Source: Dryomyza anilis (Eukaryota > Arthropoda > Insecta > Diptera > Dryomyzidae). From it: a stretch of 64,000 nt of DNA. Each line of letters begins with the position of its first letter. Position 1 is the first letter of the stretch. This document shows, one piece after another, positions 24,307-34,781 of this stretch. The translations under genes and the position numbers were made by a program. The notes under the pieces are model-generated. The model made no database searches, was not told where the DNA came from, and saw nothing but the letters and a program-made list of their open reading frames with translations. The stretch is taken from the NCBI GenBank assembly GCA_951804985.1, contig OX638131.1, forward strand, positions 54,557,078 to 54,621,077, read 5' to 3'.

Positions 24307-24704
24307 TTAATGTTTCAATGATAATAGGTACCGGATTGACGGCGGTAGCCATAGCGTGGTGAAATATGCACCAATGGTTGCATCCAACCACATCGCTTCC
24401 CGGCAAACCGCCAGGAAGTCGAGTAGGCTCTGGCTACCCCTTAACGCCAAAATTAAATTGTTGAGCTTGTAACCAACCTGTTGACCATCTCTATCCTCAT
24501 CCTCCCAACAATGAGTTTGTAGCTCTTGTATATATTCTTCAAAGTAATCCATGGGGTTATTTTCCCAGAGGACCATGAGCCTACGTTCTTCGTTGGCAAT
24601 CTCCAAAACGCGTTCGACCTCTGCATCGCGCCTCAACCGACTCACATACTCCTCCCACTCAGTACAAAAACTAAATGAAATGGAGTTCGGCCCAGAATCG
24701 GGGG
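24307..24704 (-). pseudogene. Antisense foreign coding fragment, unit 4 copy
   Basis: The minus-strand frame ending at 24,307 matches the unit 5 copy at 33,335 almost residue for residue (differences include LQTHCWED for LQTNCWED and AMWLDATI for AMWFDATI). Upstream it is cut at 24,704 after DSGPNSIS, where family A protease begins on the other strand. Real coding sequence therefore ends at about 24,704; the minus-strand frame that continues into 25,056 is only a shadow of protease. The family is not recognised. Confidence 0.6.
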
Positions 24705-25304
24705 ACTGCTTCAAATTGTCTAATGTAAGTGATGTGTTCATTGAAGTACCTTGCGAGGCCGCTAAAAATGGAAAACTCATATTACTAGTAGACTCAGGAG
24801 CAGATGCAAGCATAATAAAAGAAGGTGCAATGACACAACTACCGGAATTTGACAAAAATAGTAAGAAAGATTTTAATGGGGCTTTTGGTGGATGCGTAAG
24901 GACGTTAGGCACGACCAATATACAACACAGTAATATAAAGTGGTTACATTTAATAATGCATGTAGTATCTCTTGAACAAGGAATACCAGCAGACGGAATA
25001 ATAGGACGGGATAACATATGGAATAGATCCGTAATAAACGCAATTAATAATACCATAACATTCTACGATAAAGGAAAGAATCACACTATCCGATTACCAA
25101 TGAAAACGCGAACCGACATAGAAAATATTTATTACAATCATGAAATAAAAATCATGCCGAGAACCGCAAAAATAGTAGAAATTACACTAAAAACAAAAAT
25201 TCCAATTGTATTAATACATAAACAAGAAATTTATCCAGGAGTATATTTGGGAGAATGCTTATCGAATGTTAACAAAAATAAAGTTTATGTCTCAGTATTA
25301 AATG
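24705..25304 (+). pseudogene. pol: protease, unit 5 (5' part, before LINE)
   Basis: Protease starts at GDCFKLSNV with no gag or start codon of its own; the open frame runs in from the antisense foreign fragment (from 24,551), giving a chimeric 322-codon ORF. DSGADA and GIIGRD are intact. The frame is interrupted after VSVLN by the RTE insertion at 25,305 and resumes at 30,093. One change is GECLSNV for GESLSNV. Confidence 0.88.
25294..25304 (+). repeat. Left target-site duplication of RTE LINE
   Basis: AGTATTAAATG, identical to 30,093-30,103. Removing one copy and the sequence between restores the collinearity of unit 5 with the other family A copies. Confidence 0.93.
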
Positions 25305-25411
25305 GGACTATGGGGGCGATTATCACAAGGCAACGTCTGAGTGCTTCAACATGGCGAAGCCAGCGCAATCCTTGTCGGTGTCGTCTCAAGTCAACTCACT
25401 GGTCACCAGAA

Positions 25412-26920
25412 TTGACAAATTGTCAAATGGTGACACCTCCACTTCGGTGGAAGTCCTCCTCGTGGAAGTCCCTGGAAACGGCGCTCTACCCCACCCGGTG
25501 TAGAAGTCGGCTAAAGTGAGTGGCGAGCATCTCCCTCAGACTGAGGGTTCGTGCGTTGGGTTTGGGTCCCACCACGGAAAAAACCTATGCGCCCAATGAA
25601 AACAAAAAAGAAGCCTCGGATAACGACCGATTACAACGATGACGACCCACGCAAACGTTTTAAGGACCATGATTTACGGATATGCACCTGGAATGTCCGG
25701 ACCCTTTATAGGGAAGGTGCCTCTATCCAGCTGGCAGATGTCCTCGAAAAATATAAGGCTGACATCACCGCTATCCAGGAGATGCGATGGACGGAACAGG
25801 GCTGTTCGAAACAAGCGTCCTGTGATATCTACTACAGCTGCCATGCGGAGAGACACGAATTTGGATGTGGATTTGTGGTCGGCAAGAGACTCCGCCACCT
25901 TGTCTCTAGGTTCACGCCCGTGGACGAAAGGCTCGCAACAATCCGCATCAAGGCTAAATATTTCCATATCAGCCTAATTTGTGCACACGCTCCGACGAAC
26001 GAGAAAGATGACGAGACAAAAGAGCGCTTCTACGAGCGCTTAGACAACGCATACGAGCGCTGCCCCCGCCACGATATCAAAATCGTGCTAGGCGATTTTA
26101 ACGCCAAGATGGGCAGAGAAGCCATCTATTGTCCCACAATCGGAAAATTTAGCCTCCATGCCAACACTTCCGATAACGGAACGAGGCTAATCGACTTCGC
26201 CGCAGCACGAAACATGGTAGTTAGTAGCACTAGATTCGAACATTTTGATATCCACAAGGCCACATGGTTGTCGCCCGATCAAAAAACTCGAAATCAAATT
26301 GATCACGTTGTGATTGACGGAAGGCACGCTTCAAGCGTGATGGACGTACGCACTATCCGAGGTGCCAATATGGACTCGGATCATTACCTTGTAGCAGCCA
26401 AGGTCCGCACACGCTTAAGCGCTGTGAAGAACGTACGGAACCAAACGCAGAGAAAGCTAGACGTCGGAAAGCTGCAATCACAACAGACAACGCAAGCCTT
26501 TTCCACTCGACTCTCACACCTGCTTAGACAAAGCACTCCTCCTCTCGATGATATAAGCGCGCAGTGGAATCATATCTCCTGCTCTATGCGTACGGCTACC
26601 GAAGAGGTGCTTGGATTCCAACGCCCCCTGAGGAATCAGTGGTATGAGCAAGAGTGTCGCGCGGCCACTGCAGTCCACCCTGCAGTCAGTAGTTACGCGA
26701 GCTGCGAAGGAGCGATACAAAGAGAAGAGGAGGGAAGAGAGACGTCTTTTCAGGCGTAAAAAAGCGAGGCAGAAAGACGTGAGTGTGAGGAGATTGAGAT
26801 ACATGGGGACAGGAATGAGGCTCGAAAATTCTTCGAGAAAAAAAGACGCCTAGCCGGAGGTTCGAAATCCGGAGCCTCTTCCTGTAAAGATGAGAACGGA
26901 AATCTAGTGACAGATACCAT
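25412..26920 (+). repeat. RTE internal duplication, first copy
   Basis: 1,509 bp, with the second copy at 26,921-28,429; the two look identical apart from bases at the joint. The copy starts in TTGACAAATTGTCAAATGG, an imperfect palindrome, and ends inside ...gtgacagata, where the second copy carries on into RT. Confidence 0.9.
25551..26759 (+). pseudogene. RTE endonuclease, first (orphan) copy
   Basis: An apurinic-type (EEP) endonuclease: CTWNVRTLY, AIQEMRW (catalytic Glu), LGDFNAKMG, NQIDHVV and SDHYLV are all present. The 402-codon frame is cut off by an upstream frameshift (EERRLFRRKK is in the next frame, to 26,853). It cannot reach RT because the duplication places a second endonuclease in between. 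Confidence 0.93.
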
Positions 26921-28429
26921 TTGACAATTTGTCAAATGGTGACACCTCCACTTCGGTGGAAGTCCTCCTCGTGGAAGTCCCTGGAAACGGCGCTCTACCC
27001 CACCCGGTGTAGAAGTCGGCTAAAGTGAGTGGCGAGCATCTCCCTCAGACTGAGGGTTCGTGCGTTGGGTTTGGGTCCCACCACGGAAAAAACCTATGCG
27101 CCCAATGAAAACAAAAAAGAAGCCTCGGATAACGACCGATTACAACGATGACGACCCACGCAAACGTTTTAAGGACCATGATTTACGGATATGCACCTGG
27201 AATGTCCGGACCCTTTATAGGGAAGGTGCCTCTATCCAGCTGGCAGATGTCCTCGAAAAATATAAGGCTGACATCACCGCTATCCAGGAGATGCGATGGA
27301 CGGAACAGGGCTGTTCGAAACAAGCGTCCTGTGATATCTACTACAGCTGCCATGCGGAGAGACACGAATTTGGATGTGGATTTGTGGTCGGCAAGAGACT
27401 CCGCCACCTTGTCTCTAGGTTCACGCCCGTGGACGAAAGGCTCGCAACAATCCGCATCAAGGCTAAATATTTCCATATCAGCCTAATTTGTGCACACGCT
27501 CCGACGAACGAGAAAGATGACGAGACAAAAGAGCGCTTCTACGAGCGCTTAGACAACGCATACGAGCGCTGCCCCCGCCACGATATCAAAATCGTGCTAG
27601 GCGATTTTAACGCCAAGATGGGCAGAGAAGCCATCTATTGTCCCACAATCGGAAAATTTAGCCTCCATGCCAACACTTCCGATAACGGAACGAGGCTAAT
27701 CGACTTCGCCGCAGCACGAAACATGGTAGTTAGTAGCACTAGATTCGAACATTTTGATATCCACAAGGCCACATGGTTGTCGCCCGATCAAAAAACTCGA
27801 AATCAAATTGATCACGTTGTGATTGACGGAAGGCACGCTTCAAGCGTGATGGACGTACGCACTATCCGAGGTGCCAATATGGACTCGGATCATTACCTTG
27901 TAGCAGCCAAGGTCCGCACACGCTTAAGCGCTGTGAAGAACGTACGGAACCAAACGCAGAGAAAGCTAGACGTCGGAAAGCTGCAATCACAACAGACAAC
28001 GCAAGCCTTTTCCACTCGACTCTCACACCTGCTTAGACAAAGCACTCCTCCTCTCGATGATATAAGCGCGCAGTGGAATCATATCTCCTGCTCTATGCGT
28101 ACGGCTACCGAAGAGGTGCTTGGATTCCAACGCCCCCTGAGGAATCAGTGGTATGAGCAAGAGTGTCGCGCGGCCACTGCAGTCCACCCTGCAGTCAGTA
28201 GTTACGCGAGCTGCGAAGGAGCGATACAAAGAGAAGAGGAGGGAAGAGAGACGTCTTTTCAGGCGTAAAAAAGCGAGGCAGAAAGACGTGAGTGTGAGGA
28301 GATTGAGATACATGGGGACAGGAATGAGGCTCGAAAATTCTTCGAGAAAAAAAGACGCCTAGCCGGAGGTTCGAAATCCGGAGCCTCTTCCTGTAAAGAT
28401 GAGAACGGAAATCTAGTGACAGATATCCA
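26921..28429 (+). repeat. RTE internal duplication, second copy
   Basis: Offset of exactly 1,509 bp from the first copy. This copy is collinear with the RT domain. Confidence 0.9.
27060..28268 (+). pseudogene. RTE endonuclease, second copy (joined to RT)
   Basis: It is the same 402 codons as the first copy. It lies in the same frame as the RT ORF at 28,416, but between about 28,170 and 28,270 the coding sense moves to the +1 frame (MSKSVARPLQ...RREERRLFRRKK) and back. Frame is regained in KFFEKKRRLAGG and NLVTDIQ just before RT. This is a frameshift pair, with a stop at 28,266. Confidence 0.92.
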
Positions 28430-30074
28430 GAGCACACTGAACATATGGAGGGATCACTTCTCTAAACTGCTGACCGGTGATGATGACCTCAATTCCACCG
28501 ATAAAGAAGCAAACCCGGCAACCCCAGTACTTGATGACGACGTTGAGATTCCGCCACCCGACCATGACGAGGTCAGAACAGCCATTGCTGGGCTGAAAAA
28601 CAACAAAGCCGCAGGTGCTGATGGCCTGCCTGCTGAATTGTTTAAGACCGGAGGCGAAGAGCTAATGAAGAGCATGCACGAGCTCGTAAGCAGAATATGG
28701 TCGGATGAAAGCATGCCAAGTGACTGGAACCTCAGTGTACTCTGCCCAATCCTTAAGAAAGGGGATCCCACTATCTGCGCCAACTACCGTGGGATCAGCC
28801 TACTAAATATCGCATACAAGGTTCTATCGAGCGTATTATGTGAAAGACTGAAGCCCATCGTCAACAGACTGATTGGACCTTATCAGTGCGGCTTCAGACC
28901 TGGAAAGTCCACCATAGACCAGATTTTCACATTGCGCCTAATCCAGGAAAAGACCCTAGAAAAACAGATCGACACCTACCACCTATTAGTCGACTATAAA
29001 GCCGCCTTCGACACTCCGATAAGGGAACGATTATACGCCGCAATGTCTGAGTTCGGTATACCTGCGAAACTTATAAGGCTTTGCAGGATGACCCTGAGCA
29101 ACACACGTTGCTCAGTGAGAATAGGAAAAGACCTCTCCGAGCCATTTCATACCGAACGAGGTTTCAGACAGGGTGACTCCCTATCGTGCGACTTTTTTAA
29201 CTTATTGATGGAGAAAATAGTTCGAGCTGCCGAACTCCGTCAAAGCGGCACTATCCTCAACAAAAGTGTCATGCTGCTCGCATATGCCGACGATATTGAT
29301 ATCATTGGCAGGAGCACACGAGCAGTCAGCGCAGCATTCTCCAGATTGGAGAAAGAGTCGCGTCGAATGGGTCTAGCGGTGAACGAGGACAAGACGAAGT
29401 TCCTTGTGCCAACAAGCACAAAAGAGTCCGTACGTCTTGGACAAAAAGCTGATTTTAACACCCACAAGTTCGACATTGTGAAGGACTTCGTCTATCTGGG
29501 ATCCAGCATAAACAGCAACAACGACGTCAGCCTGGAGATCAAACGGAGAATAACTCTTGCCAACAGGTGCTACTTTGGGCTCAGTAGGCAATTGAGAAGC
29601 AGAGCCCTCTCTCGCCGGACAAAAATAACGCTCTACAAGTCACTCATCATGCCCGTCCTACTTTATGGTGCACCGATATGATCCACCGATGAGACAGTAC
29701 TGGGAGCGTTCGAGAGAAAGATTCTCCGTAAAATCTTTGGCCCTATCTGCTTTGCTAACGAGTATCGAATCAGGATGAACCACGAGCTGTATGAGTTATT
29801 CGACGACATTGACATAGTCAAGCGCATCAAGATCCAGCGGCTTCGCTGGCTAAGTCATGTCGAACGAATGGATGAAAACACTCCAGCCAAGAAGGTGCTT
29901 GAATCGAAACTCGAAGGTGGACAGCGTAGAAGAGGGCGTCCAAATCTGCGTTGGAAAGACCAAGTTGAGGACAACCTTGCAACGCTTGGTATTTCTAACT
30001 GGCGTCAGCGCACACAAAGCAGATCCGACTGGCGCGGCTTCATCTCAGCGGCCAAAACCGACCCACGGTTGTAA
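28416..30074 (+). pseudogene. RTE reverse transcriptase and C-terminal domain
   Basis: RT motifs in order: AGADGLPAEL, NYRGISLLN, QCGFRPGKSTIDQI, DYKAAFD, RQGDSLSC, AYADDIDIIG (catalytic YADD), FVYLGSSI. One TGA at 29,679-29,681 (after LLYGAPI) interrupts it. The same frame then continues through IQRLRWLSHVERM and RRGRPNLRWKDQVEDN, the hallmark tail of RTE elements, to a stop at 30,072. All catalytic residues look intact. Confidence 0.92.
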
Positions 30075-30092
30075 AGGCCATTTAAGTAAGTA
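30075..30092 (+). repeat. RTE 3' end, TAAG repeats
   Basis: A very short 3' untranslated region ending in about 2.5 copies of taag/aagt, typical of RTE tails and of priming at a staggered nick. Confidence 0.75.
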
Positions 30093-30103
30093 AGTATTAA
30101 ATG
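30093..30103 (+). repeat. Right target-site duplication of RTE LINE
   Basis: AGTATTAAATG, matching 25,294-25,304. Confidence 0.93.
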
Positions 30104-30564
30104 CTACAGAAAAGGACATTATAATAGACAACAATTTTAAACCGAAATTTTCAAATTTTAATCAGTATAGGGAATCAGATACAAACAATTCTACAATAAA
30201 TACTATAAATTCAGTGAATATAAAAAATAGGATTAATAGATTATTAGAAAAAATTAACATCGATGAATCTTTAAATAAGGAGGAAATCACATCATTACAA
30301 AATCTTTGTATTTCTTACCACGATGTTTTTCACTTAGAAGGTGACGAACTGTCATACACGCCGAAACTTAAACACGACATAACAACACAATGGAATCAAC
30401 CACCAATTAACCAAAAGCAATACAAACTTCCACACACACATAGAGAGGAAATTAATAGACAGGTTAACAAAATGTTAGATGCTGGCATTATATCGCCAAG
30501 CATATCACCCTGGAATTCACCATTCACCAGGTATTTCACCAGGTATTTCCTATCCCGCGAATAG
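30093..30564 (+). pseudogene. pol: protease-RT linker and RT N-terminus, unit 5 (after LINE)
   Basis: It continues the interrupted frame (LNATEKDIIIDNN...) through HTHREEINRQVNKML to SPWNSPFTRYF, then ends at the RT fingers deletion seen in units 1-4, including the doubled caccaggtattt. Confidence 0.88.
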
Positions 30565-31519
30565 ATGAAATATTAGATCAATTAGGTCATAGTCGGTATT
30601 TTTCAACTTTAGATTTAGCAAGTGGCTATCATCAGGTCTTAGTAGACGAAGGTAATAAAGAAAAAACTGCCTTCAGTACAGGACTTGGACATTTTGAATT
30701 CAATATGATGCCTTTCGGTTTAACAGGGGCACCAGCAACTTTCCAGAGAATAATGAATCACATCTTAACAGGGTTACAGGGTATTGATTGTTTTGTATAT
30801 CTTGATGATAAAGTTGTGTATGTTAAAAATATAAGCGAACATGCACACAGATTAAGTAAAGTATTACAGAAACTAAGAGACCATTATTTAAAATTAAATA
30901 CCGAAAAATGTCAGTTTTTCGCCGTGAAGTTGTATATTTAGGGCATAAATGTTCAGAACATGGAGCGCTGCCAGACCCCGCTAAGGTCGAATGCGTAAAA
31001 AATATTCCAGTACCAAGAAACAGAAAAGAAGTACAAGCATTCTTGGGATTAATTAATTATTACAGAAAGTTCATAAGCAAAATGGCAAGGTTATCTTTAC
31101 CAATTAATAATTTACTTAAAAAGGACGTTAAATTTAAATGGACGGACGATTGTCAAAATTCATTTATTAAATTGAAAGAATCAATAATTTCACCTCCAAT
31201 ATTAGCATATCCAGATTTTACAAAAACTTTTTTACTAACAACAGACGCAAGTAACGAAGCAGTAGGTGCAGTCCTATCTCAAGGTGAAGTAGGAAGCGAC
31301 CGACCGATCGCGTTTGCAAGTAGAACTTTAAATGGAGCAGAAAAACGATATTCTACCATTGAAAAAGAATTTTTAGCAATTGTTTGGGCAACAAAGAATT
31401 TTAGAGCATACCTATTAGGGCGACCATTGACAATTTTTACAGATCATCAGCCTCTAAAAGGTATTGCAAATTTAAAAGATCAGACATCCTGCCTTGCTCG
31501 TTTCCGACACAAATTATAA
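30549..31519 (+). pseudogene. pol: RT palm and RNase H, unit 5
   Basis: YLDD is present (VYLDDKVVYVK). A 1-bp loss at about 30,920 (tttttcgcc for tttttacgcc) splits the palm from the connection domain. RNase H is more complete than in units 1-4: TTDASNEAVGAV, STIEKEFLAIVWA and IFTDHQPLKGI supply Asp, Glu and Asp. A TAA at 31,517 replaces the Ser codon seen in other units. Confidence 0.9.
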
Positions 31520-31537
31520 GAATATGATTTTGAAATA

Positions 31538-31909
31538 ATGTACAAACCAGGTAAAAAGAATTTAAATGCGGATGCTTTAAGCAGAATTCCATATATAGAA
31601 CCAGATATTACAACCGTACAAACACGATCCAAAACTACACAAAATATTTTAGATCAGCAAATCACAAAAATAAAACCACAAATCTGTACACCAGTCGTAG
31701 ATGAAACAATAATAGATACAAATAATGAAACGAATTCAGCTCAAATATTAACTGATCCGGATGAAATTAAAACCGTGATGAAAGATTTTCATGATTCAGC
31801 ACTAGGAGGCCATCAGGGCACACTTAAAACATACTTTAGGATTAAGAAGCAATTTAAATGGAGGGGAATGCAGAAACAAATAAAAGAAACTGTCCTAAAT
31901 GCCAAATGA
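31538..31909 (+). pseudogene. pol: RNase H-integrase linker and His-His half of zinc finger, unit 5
   Basis: MYKPGKKNLNADALSRIPY is the tether motif after RNase H in Ty3/gypsy pol; it is deleted in units 1-4. The frame runs through ALGGHQGTLKTYFRIKKQFK and stops just after the first finger half. Confidence 0.88.
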
Positions 31910-32220
31910 ACAAAAGTTCAAAGTTAACAAAAATGCCAATGGTTTTGACAGATACGCCAACACGTCCATTCGATAAGGTTTATATGGACTTGGTAGGAAT
32001 TTTACCTGAAACAGTGTCAGGAAATAAATATATTTTAACTTTTCAAGACGATTTTTCAAAATACATGTGCTGCGTAGCTATCCCAGACGCGGAAGCAAGC
32101 ACAGTAGCCAAAGCTTTTTACGAGGAAATTATCACGCGTTATAATATTCCGAAAATTTTAATTACAGATAATGGTTCAAATTTTGTGTCAAAATTATTTT
32201 CAACACGTGCAAGTTATTAA
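31858..32220 (+). pseudogene. pol: integrase core, unit 5
   Basis: The Cys-Cys finger half (CPKCQMNKSS) and two catalytic Asp (YMDLVGILPE, LITDNGSNF) are present. The frame breaks after STRASY, as in every family A copy. Confidence 0.9.
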
Positions 32221-32231
32221 ACATTAAAAAA

Positions 32232-32764
32232 ATGCATATAACACCTTATCACCCGCAGGCGAATGGCTCGTTAGAACGAAGTCACAGACCTTTAGCGGAG
32301 TATTTGAGATGTTTTGCAAAAGAGGATGGGTCCAACTGGGACCAATGGTTGAATTCGGCAATGCATGTGCACAATAACACAGTGCATATGTCAACAGGGC
32401 AAACGCCTTGTCGTACTTTATACGGATTTGAATTTGACATGCCAACCAACCTAAAACGAAAATGTTCACCAATTTATAACAGTGAAGATTACAATAAGGT
32501 ATTAAAATACGAAATACAGCGTACACATGAGATAGTCAGACAAAACCAAGAAAAAGCTAAGGAAAGATCTAAACGAAGTTATGATAATACATTAAATACG
32601 GTAGTTTTTAAGGAAGGACATAAAGTTTTATAAAAAACCAGAATAGGAAAAACAAATTTTCACCAATCTGGGTAGGACCCTATGAAGTCCTTTCGATAAT
32701 AAGTCCTGCGACAACAGTAATCTGTATCAAGGGAAAGGAAAAAAATTCCATAATAACTTATTAA
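32232..32764 (+). pseudogene. pol: integrase C-terminal half, unit 5
   Basis: GSLERSHRPL supplies the catalytic Glu. The frame reaches FKEGHKVL and then a TAA at 32,631, where unit 4 reads on; the remaining C-terminal segment (to about 32,764) is still recognisable. IVRQNQEKAKERSKRSYDN is a basic helix typical of this region. Confidence 0.87.
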
Positions 32765-33334
32765 AAGCATATAACTCTTAAGTAATACACAAAACGAACA
32801 AATATTATTCACTGTCACTATAATTGTGGTAGGTCAGTGCTTCACTTTCATGGTCAGCATTGTTTATGGAAATAAACGACAGAAAGATCATTGCACTTAA
32901 AATACAGATATAGGTTAGCATATCACACACTACAGTGGAGGGGAGATAGAAGTGAGGAATTTATGTGGAGTTATAAGCGAAAAAAAAAAATTGCAATTCA
33001 GCAAAACTAAGCCACGGTACTAGCTTAGTGAAGCAGGGACCAGCTAGGCAACGATAAACAAGGTTTAAAAAAAAATCTACACTATCTCAAAAGACAATGA
33101 GAACGACAAGCTAACCACAACAAGCATGTACAACATGCTCTAATGCATGCGCAAAAATGCAATTTACTGAAAAAAAAAAATGTATATATATAAAAAAAAA
33201 AACAACGAACATACGGTTAAAGAAATGAAACTAAAAGATTTTAGTTACAAAGCAATATGCTTTGATTTATTTTACTTTATTTTATTTTTTTTTCTTTTCT
33301 GTATAATTTCATTTTCGTATAACTTAGTTTTCTT
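32765..33334 (+). other. Post-pol noncoding segment, unit 5
   Basis: Matches 23,732-24,306. No gene seen. It sits between the pol stop and the antisense coding block and has A-rich and T-rich runs. Confidence 0.65.
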
Positions 33335-33961
33335 TTAATGTTTCAATGATAATAGGTACCGGATTGACGGCGGTAGCCATAGCGTGGTGAAATATGCACC
33401 AATGGTTGCATCAAACCACATCGCTTCCCGGCAAACCGCCAGGAAGTCGAGTAGGCTCTGGCTACCCCTTAACTCCAAAATTAAATTGTTGAGCTTGTAA
33501 CCAACCTGTTGACCATCTCTATCCTCATCCTCCCAACAATTAGTTTGTAGCTCTTGTATATATTCTTCAAAGTAATCCATGGGGTTATTTTCCCAGAGGA
33601 CCATGAGCCTACGTTCTTCGTTGGCAATCTCCAAAACGCGTTCGACCTCTGCCTCGCGCCTCGACCGACTCACATACTCCTCCCACTCAGTACAAAAACT
33701 AAATGAAATGGAGTTCGGCCCAGAATCGCCGTCTGAGCCGTCCTGTGGGTCGGCATACAGGTATTCGTAAAGGCGAGGGGCATAACCGGCATCGTGCGGG
33801 ACTGCAAAGAAAAAAAAAAACTATACAAAAGTATAAATACATCCGGAATGGGCCTAAACTCAGGAGCCGGCTCTAGGTTACGTTCAGCGTCGAGAATACG
33901 AGCGAGTTCTAACTCGTTCCTCCTTGAGGCTTATTCCGCCAAATATCCCTTGCAAGCCTCT
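33335..33961 (-). pseudogene. Antisense foreign coding block, possibly two exons of a host gene
   Basis: Read on the minus strand, about 33,801 down to 33,335 encodes an acidic, well-structured protein end: PHDAGYAPRLYEYLYAD, TEWEEYVSR, ENNPMDYFEEYIQELQ, DRDGQQVGYKLNNLILELRG, TLWLPPSIRYLLSLKH, stop. Just upstream is a pyrimidine tract ending CTTTGCAG, a textbook 3' splice site. Beyond it, 33,841-33,961 encodes DKCEYYNEEACKGYLAE, a stop, then NELELARILDAERNLEP and FRPIPD, followed by GTATTTATAC, a plausible donor. The implied intron would be only 39 bp and its phase does not fit the frames, so this exon model is tentative. I do not recognise the protein. It has no retroviral motif and lies opposite to the element. 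Confidence 0.55.
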
Positions 33962-34718
33962 TCATTGTAGTATTCACACTTATCTGACAGGGGGAGTAGT
34001 TAAAGTTATTATACTTCTTAAATAATTTTAGCTAATCACCAAATTCATACCAGCCATTATGAAGATGTTGACACGTTTAGAATAAACACACAATTAAAAC
34101 GACACATAAAATAAATTTTAAAAAACAAGAGTCGACTCCAGAAAATAAATGCAAAAGGTACAAGAGTCGACTCCAGAAAATAAATGCAAAAGGTCCATCC
34201 TTATCTGTACATAAGCTGGGCAAAATCCAGGAAAAACTTAAACTTATTTATTAAAAACTTTAACTTATTAAAAGTAAAAATGTTGAAGTAAGCTAAATTG
34301 CATTTTGTTTAGTACAACATTAGTTGAGACAACACCAAATTCTAGCACATACAAATAGACTCATATTCACCAACACGAATTTATTTGATTCATATGTAGA
34401 ATCATATAGTTAAATACAATTATAAGCATACATAGAGAAAAAAAAAAGTTTACTGCGTTTGAATTCAAAATTATAGAAAAAGGAATTTAAAAGACAAAAT
34501 TAATATTTTGATATAAAATAATAATAATGGTATTCACATTTAGCCTTAGAAATCATAAGGGTCAACTTACTTTGTCAAGAAGAACATATAATGCAACAAA
34601 AATTAATTAACATGTATCAACATAGCAATTGTAGTAATTATTATTATGAACTTTGATGTTAACGATAGAAAAAAAAACAGTTGACAATAGGAATATAAAA
34701 ATAAACCTTTAATTAAAT
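33962..34718 (+). other. Noncoding region between antisense block and env
   Basis: AT-rich, no gene. It holds a 35-bp tandem pair at 34,126-34,194. Its right end contains tttgtttttctttacgatag (to 34,760), a plausible 3' splice site for a spliced env message. Confidence 0.6.
34126..34194 (+). repeat. 35-bp tandem duplication
   Basis: Two adjacent copies of a unit that begins caagagtcgactccag and ends gcaaaaggt; they are identical over 34 bases. Confidence 0.9.
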
Positions 34719-34781
34719 TTGATAATATTGTATCCTAAACATTTGTTTTTCTTTACGATAGGGAGTAAACATAATAGGAAA

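Larger units (their letters stand above)
18046..24704 (+). mobile_element. Family A Ty3/gypsy unit 4 (intermediate form)
   Basis: It shares the RT and RNase H deletions with units 1-3 but keeps the full integrase C-terminus and the post-pol region, so it lacks the integrase-env fusion. It stops at 24,704, where the antisense foreign sequence joins protease of unit 5; env, 3' tail and LTR are absent. Confidence 0.88.
25305..30092 (+). mobile_element. RTE-clade non-LTR retrotransposon with internal tandem duplication
   Basis: A LINE with one long EN-RT reading frame, no separate gag, and a 3' end in the short repeat taagtaagta: all RTE traits. It is 4,788 bp, about 3,279 bp without a 1,509-bp duplication of its 5' untranslated region and endonuclease. 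It is inserted in family A pol with exact 11-bp target duplications, so it is younger than unit 5. It is noticeably less AT-rich than its surroundings. It is inactive: two compensating frameshifts and one stop. Confidence 0.93.

Noticed and set aside
1..24704. The array as a pure assembly artefact
   Set aside because: Units differ by ordered SNPs and indels, tract lengths and breakpoints, which simple duplication of one contig would not give. Copy number still needs long reads.
25639..25977. 112- and 97-codon ORFs overlapping the RTE endonuclease
   Set aside because: Other-frame shadows of a well-supported endonuclease.
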